64,000 bases of DNA. Source: Alkalihalobacillus sp. TS-13. Its GTDB lineage: Bacteria > Bacillota > Bacilli > Bacillales > Fictibacillaceae. The notes under the pieces were generated by a model. The model saw nothing but the letters and a program-made list of their open reading frames with translations, was not told the origin of the DNA and did not search any database. Of the stretch, positions 48,942 to 58,810 are shown one piece after another. Every line of letters starts with the position of its first letter. Within the stretch, counting starts at the first letter, position 1. The position numbers and the translations under genes were made by a program. The stretch lies in the NCBI RefSeq assembly GCF_019720915.1, contig NZ_JAHKSI010000002.1:372001-436000 (forward strand), written 5' to 3'.

Positions 48942-49039
48942 AGGTAAATGTAACTGGTTTCAGCGAGGAACGGTGGCAGAAGTGGGCTAAGACATGGAAT
49001 ATCAACATTAAGTTTTAGAAAAAACAAGAGGTGATCGAA

Positions 49040-50470
49040 ATGGGAAAAGGATTTGTCCAAGATGTTACTGCAATGGAGGAGGATTTTGCGCAATGGTATA
49101 CAGATGTCGTCAAGAAAGCTGATCTGATCGACTATTCAAGTGTACGCGGTTCGATGATCATACGTCCTTACGGGTATGCCCTATGGGAAAATATCAAAAA
49201 CGAACTTGACCGTATGATTAAAGAAACAGGCCATGAAAACGTCTATATGCCTTTGTTCATACCAGAAAGCCTCTTAAATAAAGAAAAGGATCATATCGAA
49301 GGATTTGCACCTGAAGTCGCATGGATCACTCATGGGGGTGAAGAAGAACTTACTGAACGTCTTTGTGTCAGACCGACCTCTGAAATCCTGTTTTGCGAGC
49401 ACTATAAAAATATCATCCATTCCTACCGTGACCTGCCAAAGCTCTATAATCAATGGGCGAATGTCGTGCGCTGGGAAAAGACGACACGGCCATTCTTGCG
49501 TACACTGGAATTTTTATGGCAAGAGGGTCACACATGTCATGCCGATGCTGAGGATGCCCAGGCAGAAACGACGAGAATGCTGAATGTATATGCAGAGCTC
49601 TGTGAAGACATTCTTGCCATTCCGGTTTTAAAAGGAAAGAAAACCGAGAAGGAAAAGTTCGCAGGGGCGGATTTCACCTATACAATCGAGAGTCTCATGC
49701 ATGATGGCAAGGCGCTGCAATCCGGGACTTCCCACTATCTCGGAGATGGATTTGCAAAAGCTTTCGGCATTCAATACTCCGACCAAAACGGTGAGCTCCA
49801 GCATGTCCATCAAACGTCCTGGGGTCTTACGACGCGTATCATCGGGGCGTTGATCATGGTGCATGGTGACAACAGAGGACTTGTGATTCCTCCTAAAGTG
49901 GCGCCAACCCAGGTGATGATCGTCCCAATTGCCCAGCATAAAGAAGGCGTGCTCGATTTTGCTTATGAGCTGAAAAAACACCTATCCAATGCCGCACGTG
50001 TGGATATCGATGCGAGTGACAAAAAGCCTGGATGGAAGTTCAACGAATATGAAATGAAAGGCATCCCGGTCCGTTTAGAGGTCGGACCTAAAGATATCGA
50101 AAAAGAACAGGTCGTTTTGGTGAGACGGGATACCGGAGAAAAACAATTCGTCCCTTTGAAGGATCTTGATGTGACAGTTGAAAACCTTCTTGCTGATATA
50201 CAAAGGAATCTTTTTGAAAAAGCAAAGGCATTACGAGCTGAAAGGACATATACCGCTTTAAGCTTTGATGAGTTTAAAACAACACTCAATGATCAACCTG
50301 GATTTATCAAAGCGATGTGGTGCGGCGAAACCTCCTGTGAAGAAAAGATCAAAGAGGAAACTGGCGCAACATCACGATGCATCCCGTTTGAACAAGAAAA
50401 ATTAGCGGACACCTGCTTCTGCTGCGAGAAAGAAGCGAAGCAAATGGTTTACTGGGCGAAGGCATATTAG
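49040..50470 (+). CDS. proS: Prolyl-tRNA synthetase, archaeal/eukaryotic-type
   Basis: This 476-residue class II synthetase charges tRNA-Pro. It lacks the inserted editing domain of the common bacterial ProRS and instead has the archaeal/eukaryotic arrangement: [21 protein letters not shown] (motif 2 neighbourhood), [14 protein letters not shown], and a C-terminal zinc-type domain (about 410-476) with [12 protein letters not shown] and CFCCEKEAK cysteines. AAGAGGTG precedes the ATG at 49040. It is T-box controlled; in the B. cereus group one of two ProRS genes is regulated this way, so a second ProRS may exist elsewhere. Confidence 0.94.
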   Translation: MGKGFVQDVTAMEEDFAQWYTDVVKKADLIDYSSVRGSMIIRPYGYALWENIKNELDRMIKETGHENVYMPLFIPESLLNKEKDHIEGFAPEVAWITHGGEEELTERLCVRPTSEILFCEHYKNIIHSYRDLPKLYNQWANVVRWEKTTRPFLRTLEFLWQEGHTCHADAEDAQAETTRMLNVYAELCEDILAIPVLKGKKTEKEKFAGADFTYTIESLMHDGKALQSGTSHYLGDGFAKAFGIQYSDQNGELQHVHQTSWGLTTRIIGALIMVHGDNRGLVIPPKVAPTQVMIVPIAQHKEGVLDFAYELKKHLSNAARVDIDASDKKPGWKFNEYEMKGIPVRLEVGPKDIEKEQVVLVRRDTGEKQFVPLKDLDVTVENLLADIQRNLFEKAKALRAERTYTALSFDEFKTTLNDQPGFIKAMWCGETSCEEKIKEETGATSRCIPFEQEKLADTCFCCEKEAKQMVYWAKAY

Positions 50471-50475
50471 ATTCA

Positions 50476-50538
50476 AGCCGTGGATTTTTCCGAAATCACC
50501 GATAATTTTCGGTTTTGCACCGATAAATAAAATTTTAT
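50476..50538. repeat. 21-nt tandem repeat, locus 3
   Basis: CACCGATAA occurs at 50497 and again at 50518, exactly 21 nt apart, with a degenerate unit before (CCGTGGATTTTTCCG). It lies directly after the proS stop, before the terminator. Confidence 0.65.
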
Positions 50539-50551
50539 AATACCCGAAACA

Positions 50552-50578
50552 AAAGGCACCCACCGAAGGAGTGCCTTT
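50552..50578. terminator. Bidirectional terminator
   Basis: AAAGGCAC and GTGCCTTT form a stem around CCACCGAAGGA. It ends proS and the convergent 52-residue protein gene. Confidence 0.8.
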
Positions 50579-50591
50579 CCCATTGTTCATT

Positions 50592-50750
50592 TTAAAACAT
50601 TGGCAAGATATAATTAATGAGGAAATATAGGATTCCGAAAAAGATTATAAGATATGCTGCGTACTTGATGAATGTTGAAGCTACCATACTGGAATCCTTT
50701 TTCTTTTCTACTTTCCTTTCACGTACATCCAAGTCATCATGACGATCCAT
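50592..50750 (-). CDS. Small single-span membrane protein (52 aa)
   Basis: The frame begins with a charged stretch (MDRHDDLDVRERKVEKKK), followed by one C-terminal membrane helix (about residues 29-50, YAAYLIIFFGILYFL). AGGAG lies eight bases before the ATG and a terminator follows the stop. It is downstream of the M48 protease gene by 110 bases in the same direction, so the two may be co-transcribed and could act together. I do not recognise the family. Confidence 0.75.
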   Translation of the reverse strand: MDRHDDLDVRERKVEKKKDSSMVASTFIKYAAYLIIFFGILYFLINYILPMF

Positions 50751-50860
50751 GGGGATCACTCCTCTCAACATTTTGACTCAGTCTATGAAGGTCAAGATCA
50801 GTTGTTATGAAGTGTATTCCCCTCTTTTTTTCTTTGAAAACATGACGAACATTTATTAAA

Positions 50861-52153
50861 TCACTTTTTCTCTTCTTCAGATTCATTATTGATCGGATCC
50901 GTCCGCTTCCAGTTATCGAGGAAAGTGATCCGCTCGAGCATTGTCGGGTGCCCATATAAGAAAAATTTGACGAGTAGGGGCGGATGGACTTCGCTCAAAC
51001 CAGACACCGCAAGCTGTTGGAAAGAACCGACTGCAGCCTCTGGATCCTGTGTCATCTCAATCGCATATTCATCAGCGGACCGTTCCGCCTGCCTTGAAAT
51101 TGCATTCTCAACAGGGCTTGCTGCGAACGATAACACCGAGAACACCAGTAATAAGGCTGGAAGCGCAGCAACATCTGTAGGTTTTTTAACCCCCCATTGC
51201 TCTCCCCATCGTTTGATCATTGCCGCATACAGCTTCGAACCGATCCACAACCCGATGAAAGTGGCAGCGATTGAACCGATCAGGTTCCAGAAGAGATGAT
51301 GCTTAACGAAATGACCCATTTCATGTGCCATGACGAAAAGCACTTCTTTATCGCTCAAGTTCTTAAGGGTCGTATCCCAAAGGACGATACGCAAATTAGA
51401 GCCGATACCGTTGACATACGCGTTCAATGCATTCGTCTTTTCCGACATGTTCACTTCATAGACACGATCCGCTGTAATATCTGCTCGATCAGCCAGCGCA
51501 AGAATCTTCTCTTCAAGCACCTTGTCTTCTAAACGGTAGAAATCGTTATACAATGGGTCGATCCAGATCGGCTGGATGAAATAGATGAATAGCGTGAATG
51601 GGATCGATAATAGCCATCCATAGAACCACCAACGCTTTTCAGACTTTTTCATCAGCCAATACAATGCCTGCACAATCACGAACAAGAACAATGTATTGAT
51701 CCAAAAGGAAATGATATTATCTCTCATCCAACTGGAAAATGGCTGAACCGAAATGCCATAATCGAGTGAAACCGTGTAACTGTAGTAATCGATCGGAAAG
51801 CTTAAGATAAAAGCGATCAGCGACAGTAGCACGACGTAAATAGCATTATGGATGATTGGGAATCTTGTAACTTCAATTGCACGATTACGGAACCATTTGG
51901 ATAATCCGATTCCAAGGACGGCAAGATAGATCATCCATTCAAACGGTACAGATAAGAAATACAACCATTGCTTGATTCGTGAAAAATCATGGCTTAATTC
52001 CAATTGCCGTTCATTCATGAACACAGATGGATCTGCTGCTGTTCCTTGATATTGAACTGGAATGGATGTATCCGCACCTATGAATAAATACCACGATATG
52101 AACGTGGCATACACTATGAAACCTGCGCCAATCCAGATTGCCTTTTTCTTCAT
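50861..52153 (-). CDS. M48 (Ste24/CAAX protease 1-like) membrane metallopeptidase
   Basis: This 430-residue integral membrane protease has an N-terminal M48_N helix bundle (six or so helices to about residue 195) and the catalytic H277-E-M-G-H281 (VMAHEMGHFVKHH), with the third ligand Glu in ERSADEYAIEM. It resembles the Ste24p CAAX protease architecture rather than HtpX, so this window has two different M48 proteases. GGGAGG lies eight bases before the ATG at 52153. The substrate in bacteria, which lack prenylated CAAX proteins, is unknown. Confidence 0.88.
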   Translation of the reverse strand: MKKKAIWIGAGFIVYATFISWYLFIGADTSIPVQYQGTAADPSVFMNERQLELSHDFSRIKQWLYFLSVPFEWMIYLAVLGIGLSKWFRNRAIEVTRFPIIHNAIYVVLLSLIAFILSFPIDYYSYTVSLDYGISVQPFSSWMRDNIISFWINTLFLFVIVQALYWLMKKSEKRWWFYGWLLSIPFTLFIYFIQPIWIDPLYNDFYRLEDKVLEEKILALADRADITADRVYEVNMSEKTNALNAYVNGIGSNLRIVLWDTTLKNLSDKEVLFVMAHEMGHFVKHHLFWNLIGSIAATFIGLWIGSKLYAAMIKRWGEQWGVKKPTDVAALPALLLVFSVLSFAASPVENAISRQAERSADEYAIEMTQDPEAAVGSFQQLAVSGLSEVHPPLLVKFFLYGHPTMLERITFLDNWKRTDPINNESEEEKK

Positions 52154-52327
52154 TCCTCCACCCTCCCTATGTTTGTCCATTATTAGTGTAATAGAAGTTG
52201 TCGTCGTTTAGAACTATTGAAAAGAGGCTTTTTATGTTAATTTATGGTTGTTAGGAAGTCTCTATTTATTTAAAATTGTGAAAGCAGTGCCTTGGCGTAT
52301 TCTGTTATACCAAAAAAACACAAAAAA

Positions 52328-52373
52328 AAGACCTGTCCGCACATCTGTATGATCGATGTCATGAACTGGTCTT
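52328..52373 (-). terminator. Terminator of the iron operon
   Basis: AAGACC...GGTCTT with an inner ACATC/GATGT stem lies after the FhuF-like gene; the minus strand ends in TTTTTTTTG. Confidence 0.78.
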
Positions 52374-52387
52374 CGGTACCTGATGTT

Positions 52388-53176
52388 TTATTCAGTTGGT
52401 TTCGGATCTTTCGTATACCCAGATAAGCACCTTGGACAGTTTTTACAGAAGGCACGCTCTGGATTCACCTCATAGTACAAGCAGCATGTTTTACGTACCC
52501 GCACAGGAGGCTCGCTCTTCAGCAAGGTCTGTTTAGCATGTCTGAATTTCTTTAAAGGGTTTTCGTTTAAACCAAAGCATTCGGCTGGCGCTTCAAGAAT
52601 TATCTCTAAATCTTCTGCAATCCGTTCTGCAGAAACGAGGTCCGGATGGTTCAGAAAGCTTGTTTCATACAACCAAAAAAGATACACTGCAGTGTTTTCC
52701 CAGAGGATTGGAGACGGAATGGAAGTCAATTCTGTTAAACGTCCCCACACTGGAGTAAGGTGATCTCGAAAGATCGTTTCAAGACCTATGTAAAGCTCTT
52801 GCTCCCGATGACTACTGATATCTCTCGTATTCGTCTCATGTAAATAAAGTACTGGCCGCATTATCCCGTGTTCCGAATCAGGCTGAACCCTGCAATTATC
52901 AGGTCGGACATCAAGTAATTGGTTGAACAATGTCAGACTTGTGAAAAAAGGGGCAGTCAACAGAAAGGCGTATTTTTTAGAAAATTGTGATGCCGCCACA
53001 AGGTTGTTCGGGGCTCCCAATGACTCACTTAACTCGTCTATAAACTTCTCTGCTTTAGATAAGATTAATAAATCCTCTGATGTAAATGAGTGATCATCAG
53101 AGGAATATTCACTGTCTAATCGATAATTTTCTTCAAGGAAAAGCAGTTGCTTAGGCGTTAGCGTATCGAATATCAT
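52388..53176 (-). CDS. FhuF-like siderophore-iron reductase
   Basis: This 262-residue protein ends with the FhuF-type 2Fe-2S motif: C231-C232, then C244-x2-C247 (TCCLYYEV...FCKNCPR). The rest is a helical domain seen in ferric siderophore reductases. It would reduce imported ferric-siderophore to release iron. The ATG at 53176 lies inside the end of the ATPase gene (26-bp overlap), so the two are coupled, and Fur boxes upstream of the ATPase control both. Confidence 0.83.
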   Translation of the reverse strand: MIFDTLTPKQLLFLEENYRLDSEYSSDDHSFTSEDLLILSKAEKFIDELSESLGAPNNLVAASQFSKKYAFLLTAPFFTSLTLFNQLLDVRPDNCRVQPDSEHGIMRPVLYLHETNTRDISSHREQELYIGLETIFRDHLTPVWGRLTELTSIPSPILWENTAVYLFWLYETSFLNHPDLVSAERIAEDLEIILEAPAECFGLNENPLKKFRHAKQTLLKSEPPVRVRKTCCLYYEVNPERAFCKNCPRCLSGYTKDPKPTE

Positions 53177-53969
53177 TAGCTACCTTCCTACCCTTCCCAC
53201 AAGGAATACAAAGCGGTGAACCGAACATCGGGTCACATGATATTTGAGCCTGCAAGCCGAACACATCATGGACCATCTTCGTCGTAACGATCTGTTCAGG
53301 TGCTCCTTCAGCATAAATACCTTTATTGTGAACAGCCACGATGTGATCTGCATACCGACAGGCGAGATTCAAATCATGAAGCACCATTACGATCGTACGT
53401 TGTTCCATTTGATTCAAATCATATAGTAGATCCAATACCTCAATTTGATGGGCTAGGTCCAGATAGGTCGTTGGTTCATCAAGCAAAATCGTCTCCGTAT
53501 TTTGTGCCAGGGACATCGCAATCCAGGCACGTTGTCGCTGCCCTCCTGATAAAGAGTCGACAGGACGATCCTGAAGATCCAGAAGATGGGTTGCCTCTAG
53601 AGCTGAGTTGACAGCTTCTTCATCCTTCTTTGTCCATTGTTGAAGCCAGTTTTGATATGGATATCTTCCTTGCTTCACAAGCTGGATGACCGTCAGTCCT
53701 TCGGGTGTTACTGGTGACTGAGGAAGAATTGCAAGCTCTCTTGCCACTTTTTTAGTGGAAGATTTATGGATATCTCTCCCATTGATGATGATATTTCCGG
53801 ATTTTGGTTTCAACAGTCGTGCCAGCGCTTTAAGCAGTGTCGATTTACCAGACCCATTGCTGCCGATCAATACTGTGATTTTTCCTTTGGGTACTTTAAA
53901 ATCCAGATTCTCGATGATTGGTGTTTCTTGATAGGATAATGTAACCTGTTTGGTTTCAAGAGAGTACAT
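53151..53969 (-). CDS. Iron-siderophore ABC transporter ATPase (FecE/FhuC/YusV-like)
   Basis: This 272-residue ATPase has Walker [10 protein letters not shown] (36-44), the Q-loop [10 protein letters not shown], signature [12 protein letters not shown], Walker [13 protein letters not shown] and the switch His in VLHDLNLA, in the form typical of FepC/FhuC siderophore importers. The C-terminal [14 protein letters not shown] is common in YusV-like members. No permease or binding-protein gene is adjacent, so it may be a shared ATPase serving several uptake systems, as YusV does in B. subtilis. AAGGGGAG precedes the ATG. Confidence 0.9.
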   Translation of the reverse strand: MYSLETKQVTLSYQETPIIENLDFKVPKGKITVLIGSNGSGKSTLLKALARLLKPKSGNIIINGRDIHKSSTKKVARELAILPQSPVTPEGLTVIQLVKQGRYPYQNWLQQWTKKDEEAVNSALEATHLLDLQDRPVDSLSGGQRQRAWIAMSLAQNTETILLDEPTTYLDLAHQIEVLDLLYDLNQMEQRTIVMVLHDLNLACRYADHIVAVHNKGIYAEGAPEQIVTTKMVHDVFGLQAQISCDPMFGSPLCIPCGKGRKVANDIRYANA

Positions 53970-54035
53970 GAACTTCTCCCCTTCGCGTAATTAATCAGTC
54001 CGTACGATATAACCTACTTTCAAGTTTATTTTAAA

Positions 54036-54072
54036 TGAGAATCTTTGTCAATGAATTTGAGAATCATTATCA
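54036..54072. promoter_or_regulatory. Two Fur boxes
   Basis: TGAGAATCTTTGTCA (54036) and TGAGAATCATTATCA (54058) lie 22 bases apart upstream of the siderophore ATPase gene. The second matches the Fur consensus closely (TGATAAT-N-ATTATCA type). Iron repression of the two-gene operon is expected. Confidence 0.85.
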
Positions 54073-54089
54073 CCTGAATTTAAATAAAA

Positions 54090-54124
54090 TGCTCATCCGA
54101 AATGCATTAAAATTTGGATGAGCA
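54090..54124 (-). terminator. Terminator of the HAD gene
   Basis: TGCTCATCC and GGATGAGCA form a 9-bp stem with an A/T-rich 17-base loop just after the stop at 54132. Confidence 0.65.
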
Positions 54125-54131
54125 TATGCTA

Positions 54132-54980
54132 TTATTCCATTTCGTCAACGGCTTCGAATACATCCGCCAGGCTCGTGACGACTTTCAGATTGTCGTGTTC
54201 CAGTTCGATTCCGGTCGGCTGGATATAGATCGTTTTCAGACCTAACAGCAATGCAGGTGCGATCTCATTTATCAGATTGTCTCCGATTGAAACCGTCTGC
54301 TCTGCTTTGACCCCGTATTTCTTCATCAAATCCTGGAAGATTTTTTTCGTCTGTACGGGCTTCTGGGCCAAAGGAATGATTTCAGGAAAAAGGTCATCCA
54401 GTTCAAGCTCGTTAAGCAGCCGTTCAACATCATCCTTCTCACTGTTCGTAACAAGGACGATCTCCGCCTCTTCTTTCAGCTTTTGTAAGCCTTTTTTCAA
54501 ACCGGGAGTCTTCGTTAGCTGGAAGTCATCTGTTACCATGAAATCCTTCGTCTTTGTATAACAATGGTATGTTTCCTCAATCGATACTCCATAGTGTCTT
54601 GCTGCAGAATATGGGAGCCACCATCCATCCCCTATTGCGATCATTTTTTCAAAATCAAAAGCCAATTCCCGATCATATGTACGAGTAACGTCTTCACTTT
54701 TCCATTCCGATCCATCCCAATTTTGAACGTGGGTCACTTTTAACGTCAATGGATCAAGTGTAAGGATAGCATCATGCTCCACATCATAGGCTTTTCCGAT
54801 TCCTACAGCGTGATTTCCGGTCTTCATATGCTCATAGTCGTTCATGAATTTTTCTTGATCATCATTTGCAACTTTCTCTTTCAACAGTGAAGCATAATAA
54901 TCGAAGTGATCAGTATCTTCATATAATGTGCCGTCCAGGTCGAAAATTATCAGCTTGCAATCCGGATAAAACTGTTTCAT
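54132..54980 (-). CDS. HAD-family hydrolase
   Basis: This 282-residue haloacid dehalogenase-fold phosphatase has motif I IIFDLDGTLYED (nucleophile Asp15), motif II VLVTNSEKDDV and motif IV SIGDNLINEIAPALLLG. The cap between about 30 and 180 is unusually large and carries a beta-rich insert (about 65-110). It is probably cytoplasmic with a small phosphorylated substrate that cannot be predicted. GAGGGA precedes the ATG. It is monocistronic, between the iron operon and the phn operon. Confidence 0.8.
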   Translation of the reverse strand: MKQFYPDCKLIIFDLDGTLYEDTDHFDYYASLLKEKVANDDQEKFMNDYEHMKTGNHAVGIGKAYDVEHDAILTLDPLTLKVTHVQNWDGSEWKSEDVTRTYDRELAFDFEKMIAIGDGWWLPYSAARHYGVSIEETYHCYTKTKDFMVTDDFQLTKTPGLKKGLQKLKEEAEIVLVTNSEKDDVERLLNELELDDLFPEIIPLAQKPVQTKKIFQDLMKKYGVKAEQTVSIGDNLINEIAPALLLGLKTIYIQPTGIELEHDNLKVVTSLADVFEAVDEME

Positions 54981-55166
54981 TTAACATCCCTCACCAAAAA
55001 GTTTAATCGATCTCTCAACTCCTTGTTATTATAATGGTTCTCCTAATCTATCGCAAAACCATTATGTAAAAGTAGTACAAAATTTGTAAAATTGTATGGA
55101 AAAAATTGCAGAATTATAGGATAATTGTGGTGTTGTCAATTTAAACATATTTAGGGGGAAATAGGA

Positions 55167-56075
55167 ATGAAAAAGGTTTTTGCACTATTGTTTGCTGCTC
55201 TATTAGCAATCGGGCTGACAGCATGCGGAACAAGTAGTGATTCTGGTTCTACCGGTAAAGACGGGGAAATAAAAAAATTAGTCATGGGATTCGTTCCATC
55301 ACAGGATTCTGATGAAATCGCTGACACAGTCGAACCTCTTGCTGATAAACTTGGTGAAGAGCTTGGGGTTGAAGTTGAAGGTAAAGTCATGACAAGTTAC
55401 TCAGCACTTGTAGAAGCAATGGGTAGCAACCAAGTTCAAATCGGTTTCTTGCCTGCTTTCGGTTACGTATTAGCAAATGATAAACATGGCGTTGAAGTCA
55501 TTCTCAAGTCAGAGCGTTTCGGAAGCGGTACATACAAAGCACAATATGTCGTCCGTGCTGATTCCGATATCGAATCATTAGAAGACATGGAAGGAAAGAC
55601 ATGGGCGATTCCTGACTTGACTTCGACTAGCGGATTCTTGTTCCCAGCAGCTCAAATCATGGACGAATTCGGTGTGGAAGATGTTCAATCAGGCTTCTTC
55701 AGCAACACAGTTGAAGCTGGCGGACATGATAACGCGATCATCTCAGTCTACGAAGGAGATGCTGATGTAGCAACTACATTCGATGACGCTCGTACTACCG
55801 TCGAAGAGGATTATCCAGATGTTATGGACAAGCTTAAAGTCGTTGGATACACGGATGAAATTCCGAACGATACGATTTCCGTAACAAAAGAACTTTCTGC
55901 CGAGTGGCAAAAGAAAATCAAAGACACATTCCTATCATTTAATGATGATGAAAAAATGATTGAAATCATGAACGAAGTATACAGCTGGGATGCAATCATC
56001 GAAGCTGAAGACAGTGAATATGATGTTGTCCGCAGCACTTACGAGAAGTTCAAGGATTCAATTTCTATCGACTGA
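55167..56075 (+). CDS. phnD: PhnD-type phosphonate/phosphite-binding lipoprotein
   Basis: This 302-residue ABC solute-binding protein has a lipoprotein signal peptide (LLAIGLTAC, lipobox Cys near residue 20) and the PhnD fold: VMGFVPSQD near the start, YSALVEAMGSNQVQIGFLPAFGYV, TSTSGFLFPA and HDNAI. It binds phosphonate, phosphite or a similar ligand outside the membrane. A terminator follows at 56095, so it can be made in excess over the membrane genes. AGGGGG precedes the ATG. Confidence 0.88.
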   Translation: MKKVFALLFAALLAIGLTACGTSSDSGSTGKDGEIKKLVMGFVPSQDSDEIADTVEPLADKLGEELGVEVEGKVMTSYSALVEAMGSNQVQIGFLPAFGYVLANDKHGVEVILKSERFGSGTYKAQYVVRADSDIESLEDMEGKTWAIPDLTSTSGFLFPAAQIMDEFGVEDVQSGFFSNTVEAGGHDNAIISVYEGDADVATTFDDARTTVEEDYPDVMDKLKVVGYTDEIPNDTISVTKELSAEWQKKIKDTFLSFNDDEKMIEIMNEVYSWDAIIEAEDSEYDVVRSTYEKFKDSISID

Positions 56076-56094
56076 TAATACGTTCAATTCTTCC

Positions 56095-56122
56095 GGGGGA
56101 AGCTTGGCTTCTCCCTTTTTTT
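56095..56122 (+). terminator. Attenuating terminator between phnD and phnC
   Basis: GGGGGAAGC and GCTTCTCCC (one G-T pair) with a three-base loop are followed by TTTTTTT. Since phnC follows 195 bases later, this probably lowers read-through or separates two transcripts. Confidence 0.8.
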
Positions 56123-56317
56123 CACTTAAGAATTGTTAAATAGTACTGTAAACAGTGCCTTCACTTATAGAAAGTATAAGGACAACTAAGAACAAACCGA
56201 CTTTTATTCCTTTAAATACATAAAGTCCTGAGTGATTTATGAAAAACACATAGAGTACTGATTCTTCCTCTCTAACTATGAAACAATCAGACTCTGTTCA
56301 CGATAAGGGGAGTTAGT

Positions 56318-57106
56318 ATGATTGAAATGAAAGATTTATCCCTTGTCTACCCCAACGGTACACAAGGCTTAAAAAATATCAATGTGAAGATCAATGAAGG
56401 TGAGTTCGTGGTCATCGTCGGTCTATCCGGAGCTGGGAAATCAACTTTCATCCGAAGCGTAAATAGACTCGTAACACCGACAGAAGGTCAATTGATCGTT
56501 GATGATCAAGATATCTTGAAGTATAAAGGGACAGATCTCCGTAAGCTCCGTACAAAAGTAGGCATGATCTTCCAGAATTACAACCTGGTCAAACGTTCTA
56601 CAGTCATGAAAAATGTGATTTCTGGTCGTCTGGGTCATACGGGGACTCTCAAGAGTATCCTCAACCTCTATTCGAAAGAGGATATGGCTCTTGCCTATGA
56701 AAGCCTGAAGCGTGTAAATATCGAAGAGAAGCTATATACACGAGCAGACCAATTGAGTGGCGGACAGCAACAGCGTGTTTCCATCGCGCGTGTACTGACG
56801 CAACAGCCATCTGTCGTACTGGCTGATGAACCTGTGGCTAGTCTTGATCCTCCTACTTCTCACCAAGTCATGAAGTACTTGAAGAAAATCAATCGTGAAG
56901 ATAACATCACAACAATCGTCAACCTTCACTTTATTGATATGGCGATGGAATATGCTGATCGAATCATCGGTATGCGTGCCGGAGAAATTGTATTTGATGG
57001 GCCTGCAAGTGAAGTGAATGAACAAACATTCGAAGAAATCTACGGCAGACCAATCAAGGAAGATGATATTCGAGGGGGCACCGAAGAGAATGTCGAAACC
57101 CCTTAA
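56318..57106 (+). CDS. phnC: PhnC-type phosphonate transporter ATPase
   Basis: This 262-residue ABC ATPase has Walker A GLSGAGKST, Q-loop MIFQNYNLV, signature LSGGQQQRVSIA, Walker B VVLADEPVASLDPP and the switch His in NLHFIDMA; LDPPTSHQVMKYLKKIN is typical of PhnC. It powers uptake with the two permeases that follow and the binding protein upstream. AAGGGGAG lies five bases before the ATG; its end overlaps the first permease gene by 17 bases. Confidence 0.93.
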   Translation: MIEMKDLSLVYPNGTQGLKNINVKINEGEFVVIVGLSGAGKSTFIRSVNRLVTPTEGQLIVDDQDILKYKGTDLRKLRTKVGMIFQNYNLVKRSTVMKNVISGRLGHTGTLKSILNLYSKEDMALAYESLKRVNIEEKLYTRADQLSGGQQQRVSIARVLTQQPSVVLADEPVASLDPPTSHQVMKYLKKINREDNITTIVNLHFIDMAMEYADRIIGMRAGEIVFDGPASEVNEQTFEEIYGRPIKEDDIRGGTEENVETP

Positions 57107-57929
57107 TACGAACCAAACGCCTAATCGTATCGTAAGTACCGATCAAGTGCCTACTAGTCTCGTATCCAAAAATGCGAAAATACGCATGAACATTATATTA
57201 CTCGTAGTACTTGGGCTATATATTTTCAGTTCAGTGATGACCGAGTCCTCGGTACTTCGTTTTAATTCGAAGTTTTTCCTGGATGTCTGGAATATGGTTG
57301 TCCAGCTGTTCCCGCCTAACTGGAGTTATGCTGGGGTTGTTGTCGATAAGCTGCTGGAAACGATCAAGATGGCACTCATCGCAACGTCGATCGCTGGAAT
57401 ACTATGTATACCTTTCAGCTTATTAGCAGCAAGCAATATTGTACAGAACAAATTCCTCTATAACTTCATCAAGATGTTTTTGAATATCATGCGTACGATT
57501 CCAGAATTGATATTAGCAGTTGTATTCGTCGGTTTATTCGGTATCGGTGTTTTCGGCGGTATTCTTGCTCTGATCATCTTTTCACTCGGTATCCTTGCGA
57601 AATTGATCAGTGAAACGATTGAAGCTATTGATATGAATCCACTTGAAGCGATCCGTGCATCCGGGGGAAATACACTCCAGGTCATCTGGTATGCAGTTGT
57701 GCCACAGGTATTGCCTCAATTCGTTTCGTTCACGCTGTATGTATTTGAAATCAATGTACGTGCTTCGGTTGTTCTAGGTTTCGTAGGCGCCGGCGGAATC
57801 GGTTTGATCCTTCAACAGCAGCTGAACTTTTTAAGTTATCAGAATGTAAGTACAATCATCGTCATTACGTTTATAGTCGTTGTCATCATCGATTACATCA
57901 GTAATAAATTAAGGGGGCGTCTCGTGTAA
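57090..57929 (+). CDS. phnE: PhnE-type phosphonate transporter permease 1
   Basis: This 279-residue permease has about six membrane helices and the PhnE signature region EAIRASGGNTLQ and VLGFVGAGGIG, with the ATPase-contact EAA-like loop between helices. The start is set at ATG 57090, with GAGGGGG 11 bases upstream; the longer frame from 57018 would overlap phnC further. The first 50 residues are polar. It pairs with the second permease as a heterodimer. Confidence 0.88.
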   Translation: MSKPLNTNQTPNRIVSTDQVPTSLVSKNAKIRMNIILLVVLGLYIFSSVMTESSVLRFNSKFFLDVWNMVVQLFPPNWSYAGVVVDKLLETIKMALIATSIAGILCIPFSLLAASNIVQNKFLYNFIKMFLNIMRTIPELILAVVFVGLFGIGVFGGILALIIFSLGILAKLISETIEAIDMNPLEAIRASGGNTLQVIWYAVVPQVLPQFVSFTLYVFEINVRASVVLGFVGAGGIGLILQQQLNFLSYQNVSTIIVITFIVVVIIDYISNKLRGRLV

Positions 57930-58729
57930 TGAACATCACTGTTCCTCCTAAACCACCTAAAAGTGGTATCAAAACTTTTCGAAACATTGGAATCGGCATC
58001 GGTATGCTCGCTCTCTATATTTGGGCATTTGCTACAATCGAAATTCCTTGGGGCCGGATTTTCAGCGAACGGACAGTTGCAAACTTCGATCGTGTCATTC
58101 CAAAATTGTTCAGCCCTGATTTCACGTTCGCGTCCAGAGTTTTTGATTATATGATGGAAACCCTGTTCATTGCTTTTACAGGCTCATTCATGGCAGCAAT
58201 CCTTGCTGTACCGTTCGGCTTTTTCGCAGCTTCGAACATCAACCGTAATCCATTTTTGAATACATTAGGAAAATGGATCCTGAATGCTGACCGGACTTTT
58301 CCGGAGATCCTACTCGCCTTGATCTTCGTCGTCGCAATCGGACCTGGTGCATTTGCTGGTGTGCTAGCAATCGCCATCCACTCAGTCGGTATGCTTGGAA
58401 AGCTTTACTCCGAAGTCGTTGAATCCATTGATATGAATGTAGTTGAAGCGATGGAAGCAAACGGCGCGAACAAGATTCAGATCTTTTTCTACGGAATTAT
58501 GCCTCAGGTTATTCCTGAGTTCTTATCCTATGCCATCTATCGATTTGAAATCGATGTCCGTGCATCCACGGTTCTTGGAATCATCGGTGCAGGTGGTATT
58601 GGAACGCTTCTGGTCATCTCCTCCCGTAACCGGAACTGGGATGAGGTTGGGATGATCCTGCTCGTCATCATCATCTTTGTCAGCATCATCGACTATATCA
58701 GTACGTATATCCGTAAACGCATTGTCTGA
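57929..58729 (+). CDS. phnE: PhnE-type phosphonate transporter permease 2
   Basis: This 266-residue permease is homologous to the preceding one (VVEAMEANGANKIQIF, STVLGIIGAGGIGTLL) and begins at the A of the previous gene's stop (TAATG). It completes a D-C-E-E transporter. No C-P lyase, phosphonatase or phosphite dehydrogenase gene is visible in the window, so the true ligand stays open. A terminator follows at once. Confidence 0.9.
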   Translation: MNITVPPKPPKSGIKTFRNIGIGIGMLALYIWAFATIEIPWGRIFSERTVANFDRVIPKLFSPDFTFASRVFDYMMETLFIAFTGSFMAAILAVPFGFFAASNINRNPFLNTLGKWILNADRTFPEILLALIFVVAIGPGAFAGVLAIAIHSVGMLGKLYSEVVESIDMNVVEAMEANGANKIQIFFYGIMPQVIPEFLSYAIYRFEIDVRASTVLGIIGAGGIGTLLVISSRNRNWDEVGMILLVIIIFVSIIDYISTYIRKRIV

Positions 58730-58744
58730 TCTGAATAGACAAGA

Positions 58745-58776
58745 AACCCATCGCCCAGAAGGCGGTGGGTTTTTAC
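58745..58776 (+). terminator. Terminator of the phn operon
   Basis: AACCCATCGCC and GGCGGTGGGTT form an 11-bp stem followed by TTTT, 15 bases after the stop. Confidence 0.9.
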
Positions 58777-58810
58777 TGTTATATGGTGGGACTATGGTGT
58801 AATTTTACAC

